From positions 1 through 12,314 of the forward strand of contig CAJOMK010000049.1 of the NCBI GenBank assembly GCA_905235495.1: a DNA stretch of 12,314 bases, written 5' to 3'. Origin of the DNA: an uncultured Methanobrevibacter sp. GTDB lineage: Archaea > Methanobacteriota > Methanobacteria > Methanobacteriales > Methanobacteriaceae. Position 1 is the stretch's first letter, and the number at the start of each line of letters is the position of its first letter. This document shows, in pieces, positions 6,936 through 12,314 of the stretch. The notes beneath the pieces are model-generated. The model saw only the letters and a list, made by a program, of their open reading frames with translations. It did not search any database and was not told the origin of the DNA. The position numbers and the translations under genes are program-made.

Positions 6936-7310
6936 CTAATCTTCAGCAGTCACATCTTTTCCACAGCCCGGACAGAATTTAGAATCTTCAAATAATCCTT
7001 GACCGCAGTTAGGACAGTAAGAAACGATATTATTTTCAGCTGCATTGCTTACCCTAGAAGCAGTTGGCGCTTGACCATTAGTATTTTTAATTATTACAAC
7101 ATCGTCAGAAGCAACAAGGTAATAAATAATTGCTGCTGGCCAAATTAAGATAATTAAAACGATTAACAATCCAGTACTATAAGATTTCTTATTCAATATT
7201 GCAGTTCCATTGAAATTGCTTTGCGTTTTATATCCTTGAGCAAGATATAATTGCATTTGTTGATTAAACTCATTTTCATCTTTTACATTTACATTGATAG
7301 CAGATCCCAA
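6936..7310 (-). CDS. Membrane protein with one helix and a C-terminal zinc ribbon
   Basis: The protein has 124 residues. Residues 1-44 form a soluble part with FNQQMQLYLAQGYKTQSNFN, which resembles small domains meant to recognise or process substrates at membranes but has no family that I can name. One strong membrane segment lies at about 47-67 (TGLLIVLIILIWPAAIIYYL). A zinc ribbon closes the chain with Cys99, Cys102, Cys113, Cys116 (CPNCGQG and CPGCGKD). The start is TTG at 7310-7308 with AGGAGG about 7 nt upstream, the same unusual choice of start as in the next gene. The topology mirrors that of its neighbour (ribbon at the other end), and the two genes are 13 bases apart, so they may act together. 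Function unknown. Confidence 0.78.
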   Translation of the reverse strand: MGSAINVNVKDENEFNQQMQLYLAQGYKTQSNFNGTAILNKKSYSTGLLIVLIILIWPAAIIYYLVASDDVVIIKNTNGQAPTASRVSNAAENNIVSYCPNCGQGLFEDSKFCPGCGKDVTAED

Positions 7311-7435
7311 AATAAAGCCTCCTAAATATATATTTTAAAATTTTTGGACGGATAAAATCCGCTTTCAATAATAAATCTGAAACTATATATATTTATATAT
7401 ATCTATTTTTTTCTCATGATTTCTAATTTTCCACT

Positions 7436-7573
7436 ATGTTGTTTAAGGCTATTAAGTCTCTCTTGAATTTAGCTATTTTTAATGGAGTGTTTAATATTTT
7501 AGAGGTTGTTACAAAATCAAGAGATTCTTTGCTTATTATAGCTCAAGGGTTGTTCCCGGTGAAAAATAGATAA
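7436..7573 (+). other. 45-residue ORF, possibly a gene fragment
   Basis: In the 317-base gap 7311-7627 a plus-strand frame runs from ATG 7436 to TAA 7571-7573. It encodes a 45-residue, mostly hydrophobic helix-like peptide ending SLLIIAQGLFPVKNR. It has no ribosome-binding site, and a stop codon lies four codons before the ATG. It resembles the tail of a larger protein, perhaps a decayed transposase, rather than a complete gene. I do not recognise a family. The rest of the gap is AT-rich. Confidence 0.25.
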
Positions 7574-7627
7574 AATTATATTAAAAATTAGTTTTTAAAA
7601 AAAGTAAAAGTATAAAAAATAAGAATA

Positions 7628-8357
7628 TTAAATTTTAATTTGATTCAAATCAAAATCTAATTTTCCTTTTATAGCTGCTCTAGCTATTGAGATTCCATTT
7701 GCTCCTGCATTCAACATTTTTTCTGCTTGTGCAATGGAATTTATTGAATTGTTTCCAATAATGAAAATATTTGTATTGTCTGAAATGTGTCTTATTAAGT
7801 CAAAATCAGCATCTCTTACTCCTTTTTTCATAGCATCAATGTGCAGATAATCCACTCCACAGTCTTCAGCTAATTGGGCAATTGCTAAATTATCAACACC
7901 TTCAATGTTTGCTCTCATTTTCATTGATACTTTGGATTCTGATTTTTTGACAACCTCTTTAACATAATCTTCCAAATCTTGTCTAAGCAACATGCTTTGT
8001 CCACATCCAACAGCAACAATCTCTTCCTGTCTGCAATGGCAATTGATTTCAATTATGTCCAGGTTCTTTATTTTGCTGATTTCAATAAGTGGATCTGGAG
8101 TGGTTCCTCTCAGGTTTGCACTTACCTTTACATCAAAACTATCTTTTATTGTGTTAACTTCATTTTCAATTACTTCATAGATTTCTTCTTTAGGAATTGA
8201 ACTCTTTCCTACCTCTGGCTATGATTTTTTCACAAGCATCTATTGATTCATTGTCAGTATTGTATCCTCCAATAGTGACTGTGTCAAATCCATAGGGAAT
8301 CAATTTCATTGCAAATTCTGCATTTGTTATTCCTGCCATAGGTGCAAGCACTTTAAT
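7628..8357 (-). pseudogene. NifR3-related archaeal TIM-barrel protein, frameshifted
   Basis: Two frames together encode one dihydrouridine-synthase-like TIM barrel of about 242 residues, close to the usual length of the archaeal NifR3-related family. The first frame gives IKVLAPMAGITNAEFA, then IPYGFDTVTIGGYNTDN, and ends at a stop at 8192-8190. The second frame, joined near 8200, gives SIPKEEIYEVIENEVNTI, VKVSANLRGTTPDPLIEIS, LDIIEINCHCRQEE, GCGQSMLL and the phosphate-binding end IIGNNSI and AGANGISIARAAI. NCHCRQEE plus GCGQ is the family counterpart of the Dus active-site NxGC region. Only the second part, from 7993, has an ATG-started frame. No ATG exists at the proper N terminus: ATT at 8357-8355 is spaced suitably from GAGG, and GTG at 8351-8349 is the alternative. 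The barrel is fused to the marker 9 domain in some methanogens. Two defects in one gene favour true decay, but a base-calling error for the frameshift cannot be excluded. Confidence 0.85.
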
Positions 8358-8494
8358 GTTAACACTTCCTCAAGTTTTGAAAATTTTAATTATTCTAATA
8401 ATTGTAGTCAGTCTATAAAAATAGTTTAAAAAAGTTTAATAAAAATAAAATGGAAATAAAAAGAAAATTTAAATTAAGTGAAAATAAGATTTAT

Positions 8495-9256
8495 TTAAAG
8501 TTCTTCAATTATGTGTATCCAATCTTTATTATTTCTTGCACGAATTTTTTCAAGTCCGATGTCTGCCATATATGCAGCATCTTCCATGTTGTCTGCTCTA
8601 CCGATACCTGCTTTGAGGCAGATTCCAATTTCTTCATCAATCTCTTTGAGAATTTGGGTTATATCATCTTCACTTAATCCATTACATGGGGACATGAAGT
8701 TGTCTCCACCAATGAAGAATAATAATGCACCTTTTTCTCTGAGTTTAGTCATCAAGTAATGTTGAGCTTTGTTTACCATAAAGCTTGTATCAAAAGCAGA
8801 TTCAATATCAGTTAAAGTTTCAGTAACACTGTTGATATCAATATGTGCAGCTTGTACGAAACTGTCTTTTGGGTCTTCGATGAGGTTATTGATTGCTAGT
8901 ATTTCTTTTCTTCCAGAAGATTGAGCTCCACCTTCCTTTTGAAGTGCAATGGTTGCTAATCTTTGAGCTTCGTGTGCAGTTTCTGCTGCTCCTACACCCA
9001 TACTGATTGTGATTGGGTATCTGTTTCTAATGGATCTTTGAATTCTCATGTGGTCTTCTTCGTTAAGACCGTTTGTTACAGCAAGTAGATTATCAAATCT
9101 TGTAAAGAACACTAAACCTTTTTTAGTAGCTATTTGTCTTTGCACATCTGCAAAAAGTTCTGCTTGTAATATTTGAAGGTCAGATTCTGTACGTGGTCTT
9201 GGAGTTACTGTCCATGGACCATAGTTATCGATTTGTATCAAAGTCATTTGTATCAT
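8495..9256 (-). CDS. gch3: GTP cyclohydrolase III (ArfA type)
   Basis: This archaeal enzyme hydrolyses GTP to the formylaminopyrimidine nucleotide FAPy, keeping the formyl group, as first step toward riboflavin and the deazaflavin F420. The 253-residue protein begins [20 protein letters not shown] (7-26), continues with [18 protein letters not shown] (47-64), [18 protein letters not shown] (76-93), and in the second half [19 protein letters not shown] (176-194). It is a duplication of a nucleotide-cyclase-like fold, and GGDNFM is the metal/nucleotide segment related to GGDEF. I chose ATG at 9256 because the family starts with this MIQ-like N terminus and AGGTGA lies 4-5 nt upstream; an internal ATG at 9247 is the alternative. 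It follows cofD on the same strand after 158 bases with its own TATA box and palindrome, so it likely has its own promoter. Confidence 0.95.
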   Translation of the reverse strand: MIQMTLIQIDNYGPWTVTPRPRTESDLQILQAELFADVQRQIATKKGLVFFTRFDNLLAVTNGLNEEDHMRIQRSIRNRYPITISMGVGAAETAHEAQRLATIALQKEGGAQSSGRKEILAINNLIEDPKDSFVQAAHIDINSVTETLTDIESAFDTSFMVNKAQHYLMTKLREKGALLFFIGGDNFMSPCNGLSEDDITQILKEIDEEIGICLKAGIGRADNMEDAAYMADIGLEKIRARNNKDWIHIIEEL

Positions 9257-9279
9257 ATATTTTCACCTAATTTTAATAT

Positions 9280-9297
9280 ATTTAGTTATAACTAAAT
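9280..9297. promoter_or_regulatory. Perfect 18-bp palindrome in the gch3 promoter: candidate operator
   Basis: ATTTAGTTATAACTAAAT is identical to its reverse complement over 18 bases. It lies 24 bases upstream of the gch3 ATG and directly downstream of the candidate TATA box. A dimeric protein bound here would block RNA polymerase, the usual mode of an archaeal repressor. Confidence 0.6.
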
Positions 9298-9300
9298 TAG

Positions 9301-9308
9301 TATTTAAA
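9301..9308 (-). promoter_or_regulatory. Candidate TATA box of gch3
   Basis: On the minus strand this reads TTTAAATA. Its centre is about 25 bases upstream of 9279, which would be the transcription start, giving a leader of about 23 nt carrying AGGTGA. The palindrome at 9280-9297 fills the interval between the box and that start. Confidence 0.45.
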
Positions 9309-9414
9309 CTTTAAGCATTTAATTAATAATTTTTTTAGAAAAATATTATTCTTAATAATTTTTCATTGTTTTTTATTAACATAAAATAATTATTTCAATT
9401 TTTTTAATCAATTC

Positions 9415-10317
9415 TTATCCCAAAACCACTTTTGCAAGATTGATTTTATCATCAATTGTTTTCATGAAAGTGTTGGTGACGATAACATTTGGAATAATCT
9501 CTTCAATCTCCTCTTTAAACTCTTCATCTTGCTTATCAATCACCAATGTACTGAGGAAGGATTTATAGAGTTCAGCCACTCCTTTTGAAGAGGTTTCATA
9601 ACCGAATGCATTCATGAATTGTCCTGAAGGACCACTAAATGCAGACTCTCCAACAAATGGTGAAACTGCAATTACCTCTTTTTTTTTAAGAGCTTCTTCC
9701 ACACTTTCAAGAGATATGATTGGTCTTATTGAAGTGATTGGATTTGATGGTCCGAAGATAATCTTATCTGCCTTTTCAATTGATTCAATAAGCTTTGGGC
9801 TAGGGCTTACATCAGCATATTTCACTTCAAGAACTTCACAGTTGCATTGGTATTTGATTAAAAAGTCATGGAACTCAATTTCACCATGCTCCTTGGTGAC
9901 AATGCTTATTTCAGATTCTTCGTCACTCATTGGAATTATAGTTGCCTTAACTCCTAATTTATCCTTTTGAAGTTTCACAATATCTGATAAGGTCCAACCT
10001 TCTTCGAGTAAAATTGCTTTTTGAAGTTTTGTTGCCCTGTCCTTATCTCCTAATTTGAGCAGTTCAGTAGTTCCCATTTCAATTAGCTGTTCTCTAACTA
10101 TGAATGTGTCCCCTTTAATGCCGTACCAGAATTCCTCATTAATCATGTCTGCAAAGGTGTACATAACAGTGTCAATGTCTGCTGCAATGTATCCTCTGGA
10201 CATATATAAGTTTTCTACAGTATTCACTACGACGGTAATGTCCTCTTCAGGATAAATTTCCTTTAATCCTTGAATTAATTTTGGAGTTCCTGTGCCTCCG
10301 GAAAAAACAGTTATCAT
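9415..10317 (-). CDS. cofD: 2-phospho-L-lactate transferase CofD
   Basis: CofD transfers the lactyl-phosphate moiety from lactyl-2-diphospho-5'-guanosine to the deazaflavin Fo, making F420-0, the core of the hydride carrier F420 used in methanogenesis. The 300-residue protein is of usual length. It shows the N-terminal nucleotide loop SGGTGTPKLIQGL (6-18), AADIDTVMYTFAD (45-57) with the family's conserved Asp, FWYGIKGD (63-70), then IIFGPSNPITSIRPII (186-201) and VSPFVGESAFSGPSGQFM (218-235). Between 33 and 44 the usual NTGDD pattern reads NTVENLYMSRGY, a mild departure. The ATG at 10317 has AGTGAG a few nt upstream. cofE lies in the same direction about 790 bases upstream, separated by the unknown Cys-rich gene, so a cofactor F420 cluster is likely. 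Confidence 0.95.
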   Translation of the reverse strand: MITVFSGGTGTPKLIQGLKEIYPEEDITVVVNTVENLYMSRGYIAADIDTVMYTFADMINEEFWYGIKGDTFIVREQLIEMGTTELLKLGDKDRATKLQKAILLEEGWTLSDIVKLQKDKLGVKATIIPMSDEESEISIVTKEHGEIEFHDFLIKYQCNCEVLEVKYADVSPSPKLIESIEKADKIIFGPSNPITSIRPIISLESVEEALKKKEVIAVSPFVGESAFSGPSGQFMNAFGYETSSKGVAELYKSFLSTLVIDKQDEEFKEEIEEIIPNVIVTNTFMKTIDDKINLAKVVLG

Positions 10318-10453
10318 AATCTCACTCTTTTTATCTTTAATTGTGATATGATTTTAAATCTTTTTAATTATTCTAATTTTTATTAATAATTAATTTTATT
10401 TAAAAATTAATTTTTATATATTAATTTTAAATAATTCACTTAAATTCATAACT

Positions 10454-10987
10454 TTAAAATTCTTCTTTTAATGGACCTCCACATTGAGGACATGGAGTCT
10501 TTTCAGAAATTACTAAAGACATCTCACTATTGCAGTTAGGACAATTGTTGTTTTCAAGAATGTTTCTTCTATCCTTGTAAAATGTCTTTTTAAAATCAAA
10601 AAACAGTATTTTATATGTTTTGTTGTCATCATTAAGATTTTTAGAAATTTCTTTAGCTAATATTTTTTCAATCTCTTCTTGAGTGAAAAGATCATTGTCT
10701 TCTGGAACATATGTCTTAATTAATTTATTGCAGTTAAGACAATAGTTTTCATAAAGAAATCCTGAAATTAGGGATTTTGTCATTTTATCTGAATTTTCCT
10801 TATTGTGTCCATCTTCAATAAGTTCTAAATGATTGTTGCCATTTTCATTTTCTTCATCCTCTTCTTCATTTTCATAAAAATTTAAAATAGATTCTAAATC
10901 ATTTAAATTGGTATCTAAATAAAAAATCAGATTCTTATCTAAAAATGAAAAATCGCAATTTTCACATTTGAAATTAATTTCAACCAT
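10454..10987 (-). CDS. Unknown protein with four CxxC motifs and an acidic insert, between cofE and cofD
   Basis: No family recognised. Counting from the ATG at 10987 the product has 177 residues. CxxC pairs are CENC (8-11), CLNC near 83, CPNC near 150 and CPQC near 169 (by approximate count), so two zinc ribbons or knuckles are likely, one formed across the chain and one by the last two pairs. A strongly acidic, Asn/Glu-rich stretch (EEDEENENGNN) lies between the first two pairs and is probably disordered. There are no membrane segments or signal peptide. I prefer ATG 10987 because GTGAGAG sits about 8 nt upstream; a GTG at 10999, four codons earlier, keeps the frame but has no ribosome-binding site. 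Its position between cofE and cofD makes an F420-related or regulatory role possible, but nothing in the sequence proves it. Confidence 0.75.
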   Translation of the reverse strand: MVEINFKCENCDFSFLDKNLIFYLDTNLNDLESILNFYENEEEDEENENGNNHLELIEDGHNKENSDKMTKSLISGFLYENYCLNCNKLIKTYVPEDNDLFTQEEIEKILAKEISKNLNDDNKTYKILFFDFKKTFYKDRRNILENNNCPNCNSEMSLVISEKTPCPQCGGPLKEEF

Positions 10988-11027
10988 ATTATCTCTCACG
11001 ATTTGAAAATATTTTATTTTTTAATAA

Positions 11028-11093
11028 TTGATATTTTAATTATTTTATTTTTTAAATTTGATTTTTAATTTTTGATATTTTAATTATTTTATT
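11028..11093. repeat. 22-bp perfect direct repeat between cofE and the unknown gene
   Basis: The same 22 bases occur at 11028-11049 and 11072-11093 (each begins TTGATATTTTAATTATTTTA), with starts 44 bases apart. It makes up most of the 122-base gap upstream of the unknown Cys-rich gene. It might be a slipped duplication in AT-rich DNA or paired regulatory sites. Confidence 0.6.
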
Positions 11094-11109
11094 ATTTTAA
11101 TTAATTTAA

Positions 11110-11874
11110 TTATTTTCTGAATACATCAAATTCCTTAGGTCTGAGCAATGGATTAATTCCAGTTTCAGTGTCTCTTAAGTGATCGAATGCTGTATATCCT
11201 CTAATCAGTACGATAGGGATTCCTTCATTTGCTTGTCCCATCAATAAGGATGCTGCCGCTGCAAGCTCATCAGCAGTAGCAACTTCAGTTGTTTCAAGAG
11301 GTCTGCCGAACAAGTCCTCTTCACCTACTCTAACCCAAAGAGGGTTTATTCCAGAGCAGCCGATTGCAGTTCCAATTGCTCCCACTCTAAATGCTCTTCC
11401 TTGAGTGTCTGTAATGATTACTGCAAGTTCTTGTCCTGTTTTTTCTTCTAAATATTCTCTTATTTCCTTTGCAGAAAAGTCAGGGTTTTTAGGTATTGGA
11501 GTTACCAATCCTTCTTCAACATTTGATTCATCAATTCCAGAGTTTGCACAAACAAATCCATGTTTTGTTTCGGTTACAATGAAATTAGGTCCAACAGCAA
11601 CTATTTCATCGGATTCCTGTAGAATTGCTTCAACAATCTTTGGATCTTTTTTGCATTGCTCTGCGATTTTAATTGTTTCTTCGCTAGGTTCAAGTTCATC
11701 AATTTTGATGTAGTTTCCTTCAGCTTTTGAAATCAAAGTTTCAGCAATAAGTAAAATATCTCCATTTTCAAGAGCAATATTCTCTTTTTCCAAATCTTCT
11801 TCAATAATCTTAGCTATATTGTCTCCTTTTTTAACTAAAGGAATTTCTTTTAATCCATATAATTTTAAAGTCAT
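11110..11874 (-). CDS. cofE: Coenzyme F420-0:L-glutamate ligase CofE
   Basis: CofE adds glutamate residues to F420-0 using GTP, the second with a gamma linkage, yielding F420-2. The 254-residue length is standard for the archaeal stand-alone enzyme. Motifs are GDILLIAETLISKAEGNYI (38-56), HGFVCANSGIDESNV (105-119), the metal and GTP site IITDTQGRAFRVGAIGTAIG (153-172), then GINPLWVRVGEEDLFGRPLE and ADELAAAASLLMGQANEGIP, and a C-terminal RGYTAF. The last block is the familiar metal- and substrate-binding part seen also in nitroreductase-fused versions. ATG 11874 has no Shine-Dalgarno site; a TATA box centred about 27 bases upstream implies a leaderless transcript. It is the first gene of the minus-strand F420 block and lies divergent from the proton-channel gene. 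Confidence 0.96.
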   Translation of the reverse strand: MTLKLYGLKEIPLVKKGDNIAKIIEEDLEKENIALENGDILLIAETLISKAEGNYIKIDELEPSEETIKIAEQCKKDPKIVEAILQESDEIVAVGPNFIVTETKHGFVCANSGIDESNVEEGLVTPIPKNPDFSAKEIREYLEEKTGQELAVIITDTQGRAFRVGAIGTAIGCSGINPLWVRVGEEDLFGRPLETTEVATADELAAAASLLMGQANEGIPIVLIRGYTAFDHLRDTETGINPLLRPKEFDVFRK

Positions 11875-11884
11875 GTTTAAAAAT

Positions 11885-11904
11885 TATATAAACAAATATA
11901 TAAA
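11885..11904 (-). promoter_or_regulatory. TATA boxes of cofE, likely leaderless start
   Basis: Two copies of TTTATATA (minus strand) lie at 11885-11892 and 11897-11904. The distal copy is centred about 27 bases before the ATG at 11874, which puts the transcription start at or next to the start codon. The lack of any purine-rich ribosome-binding site agrees. Confidence 0.5.
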
Positions 11905-11974
11905 AAAGTATTGTATTATCAATTATCAGAATCATTTCCTCATTATTTTCCTAATCATATAATAATATTCAGAT

Positions 11975-12023
11975 TTTTTTTTAAAAAATTAAAATTTATC
12001 CTTTATTTTTTTTAAAAAATTAA
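11975..12023. repeat. 18-bp direct repeat in the cofE / proton-channel intergenic region
   Basis: TTTTTTTTAAAAAATTAA is found at 11975-11992 and again at 12006-12023. The whole 254-base gap between divergent cofE and the proton-channel gene is low-complexity AT-rich DNA, so chance or slippage is likely. The remainder holds the two promoters. Confidence 0.5.
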
Positions 12024-12030
12024 CAATAGG

Positions 12031-12040
12031 CTTTTATATT
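12031..12040 (+). promoter_or_regulatory. Candidate TATA box of the proton-channel gene
   Basis: CTTTTATATT on the plus strand would give transcription start near 12060, about 70 bases before the first ATG. A 14-bp palindrome AATATTATAATATT follows at 12068-12081 and may be chance. Confidence 0.4.
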
Positions 12041-12115
12041 AAAAATAATAAATTTATTATTAATATGAATATTATAATATTATTTAATTATTATTTGAAT
12101 CATTTAATTTAATTT

Positions 12116-12169
12116 CATAGAGGATATTATGTTTATAGAAATCATAGAGGATATTATGTTTATAGAAAT
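12116..12169 (+). repeat. Perfect 27-bp tandem duplication carrying ribosome-binding site and start codon
   Basis: Bases 12116-12142 and 12143-12169 are identical. Each copy contains AGAGG, then ATG 5-6 bases later (12129-12131 and 12156-12158). Because 27 is a multiple of three both ATGs are in the same frame, so the gene has two complete start regions that would add or omit nine residues. Confidence 0.9.
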
Positions 12170-12314
12170 GATTACTAGCGGATTTGACATGATTATGGAG
12201 ATGCTCCAAAGTGGAGGAGTTATCACTTATATAATTCTTTTGCTGGGTATCTATGGTCTTATAATATCTATTAGGAAGATATTTTACCTTAGAAAAATTA
12301 GTAAAATCGATGCT
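12129..12314 (+). CDS. MotA/TolQ/ExbB-type proton channel protein, N-terminal part
   Basis: The frame is open from ATG 12129 to the window end (62 codons). After a short N terminus the chain reads MLQSGGVITYIILLLGIYGL and then IISIRKIFYLRKISKI. This is the first membrane helix and basic cytoplasmic edge typical of the TolQ/ExbB/MotA family, including the Gly-Gly-x-x-x-Tyr-x-Ile lead-in found in archaeal members. Such proteins form a proton-driven complex with an ExbD-type partner, usually encoded just downstream, beyond the window. The alternative ATG at 12156 shortens the protein by nine residues and starts MFIEMITSGFDMIMEML; both starts lie in the tandem duplication, and homologues would decide between them. 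The remaining helices needed to confirm the family are not in the window. Confidence 0.72.
   Translation, partial: MFIEIIEDIMFIEMITSGFDMIMEMLQSGGVITYIILLLGIYGLIISIRKIFYLRKISKIDA

Noticed and set aside
7979..8200. Two short plus-strand frames in the TIM-barrel region
   Set aside because: They exist only because the minus-strand gene is frameshifted; the minus-strand halves match a known barrel.
8495..9256. Diguanylate cyclase because of the GGDNFM motif
   Set aside because: The whole protein, including [10 protein letters not shown] and the duplicated fold, fits GTP cyclohydrolase III.
9614..9970. 118-residue plus-strand frame opposite cofD
   Set aside because: Ser-rich antisense translation typical of shadow frames; cofD motifs are conserved on the other strand.
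11975..12023. Intrinsic terminators at the T8A6 repeats
   Set aside because: They sit between divergent promoters, with no gene end pointing into them.

Overview
The window looks like chromosomal DNA of a methanogenic archaeon of the order Methanobacteriales, most likely Methanobrevibacter. The evidence is the methanogen-only genes (the A2 ATPase that activates methyl-coenzyme M reductase and a methanogenesis-marker 9 protein with eight cysteines), the coenzyme F420 genes cofD and cofE, the archaeal GTP cyclohydrolase III, the very AT-rich intergenic DNA with TATA boxes of the type TTTATATA, and the many zinc-ribbon proteins. Nearly all genes are on the minus strand. I name the genus by overall resemblance, not by a search.

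Layout. (1) 1-1490: a tetrapyrrole pair, a precorrin-2 dehydrogenase/ferrochelatase-like gene followed by hemA, which runs off the left edge. It feeds siroheme, cobamide and factor F430 synthesis. (2) 1590-4020: the marker 9 gene and atwA, both tied to methanogenesis, separated by 337 bases with a 17-bp tandem repeat and a hairpin. (3) 4215-5347: a DUF134-type HTH/zinc-ribbon regulator, divergent from a small TfoX C-terminal-domain gene, with a perfect 20-bp palindrome between them. (4) 5353-6047: a toxin-antitoxin-like pair whose DNA-binding partner is broken by a one-base frameshift. (5) 6048-7627: an accessory-looking stretch with a structured non-coding segment, two small membrane zinc-ribbon proteins that start with TTG, and a gene-fragment-like 45-residue ORF. 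(6) 7628-8357: a NifR3-related TIM-barrel gene with a frameshift and no ATG at its start. (7) 8495-11874: a cofactor block on the minus strand (cofE, an unknown Cys-rich protein, cofD, GTP cyclohydrolase III), with an 18-bp palindrome in the cyclohydrolase promoter. (8) 12129-12314: the start of a MotA/TolQ/ExbB-type proton-channel gene on the plus strand, whose ribosome-binding site and start codon lie in a perfect 27-bp tandem duplication.

How the genes fit together. Regions 1, 2 and 7 all serve methanogenesis cofactors: tetrapyrroles lead to F430, AtwA helps activate the F430 enzyme, and CofD, CofE and GTP cyclohydrolase III belong to deazaflavin/flavin cofactor supply. The marker 9 domain and a NifR3-type TIM barrel are fused in some methanogens. 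Here the two halves are about 5.6 kb apart and the barrel half appears damaged. I did not find a clear new defence or mobile system. The best leads are the two frameshifted genes, the regulatory palindromes, the duplicated start region of the proton-channel gene, and the structured non-coding DNA at 6150-6300.
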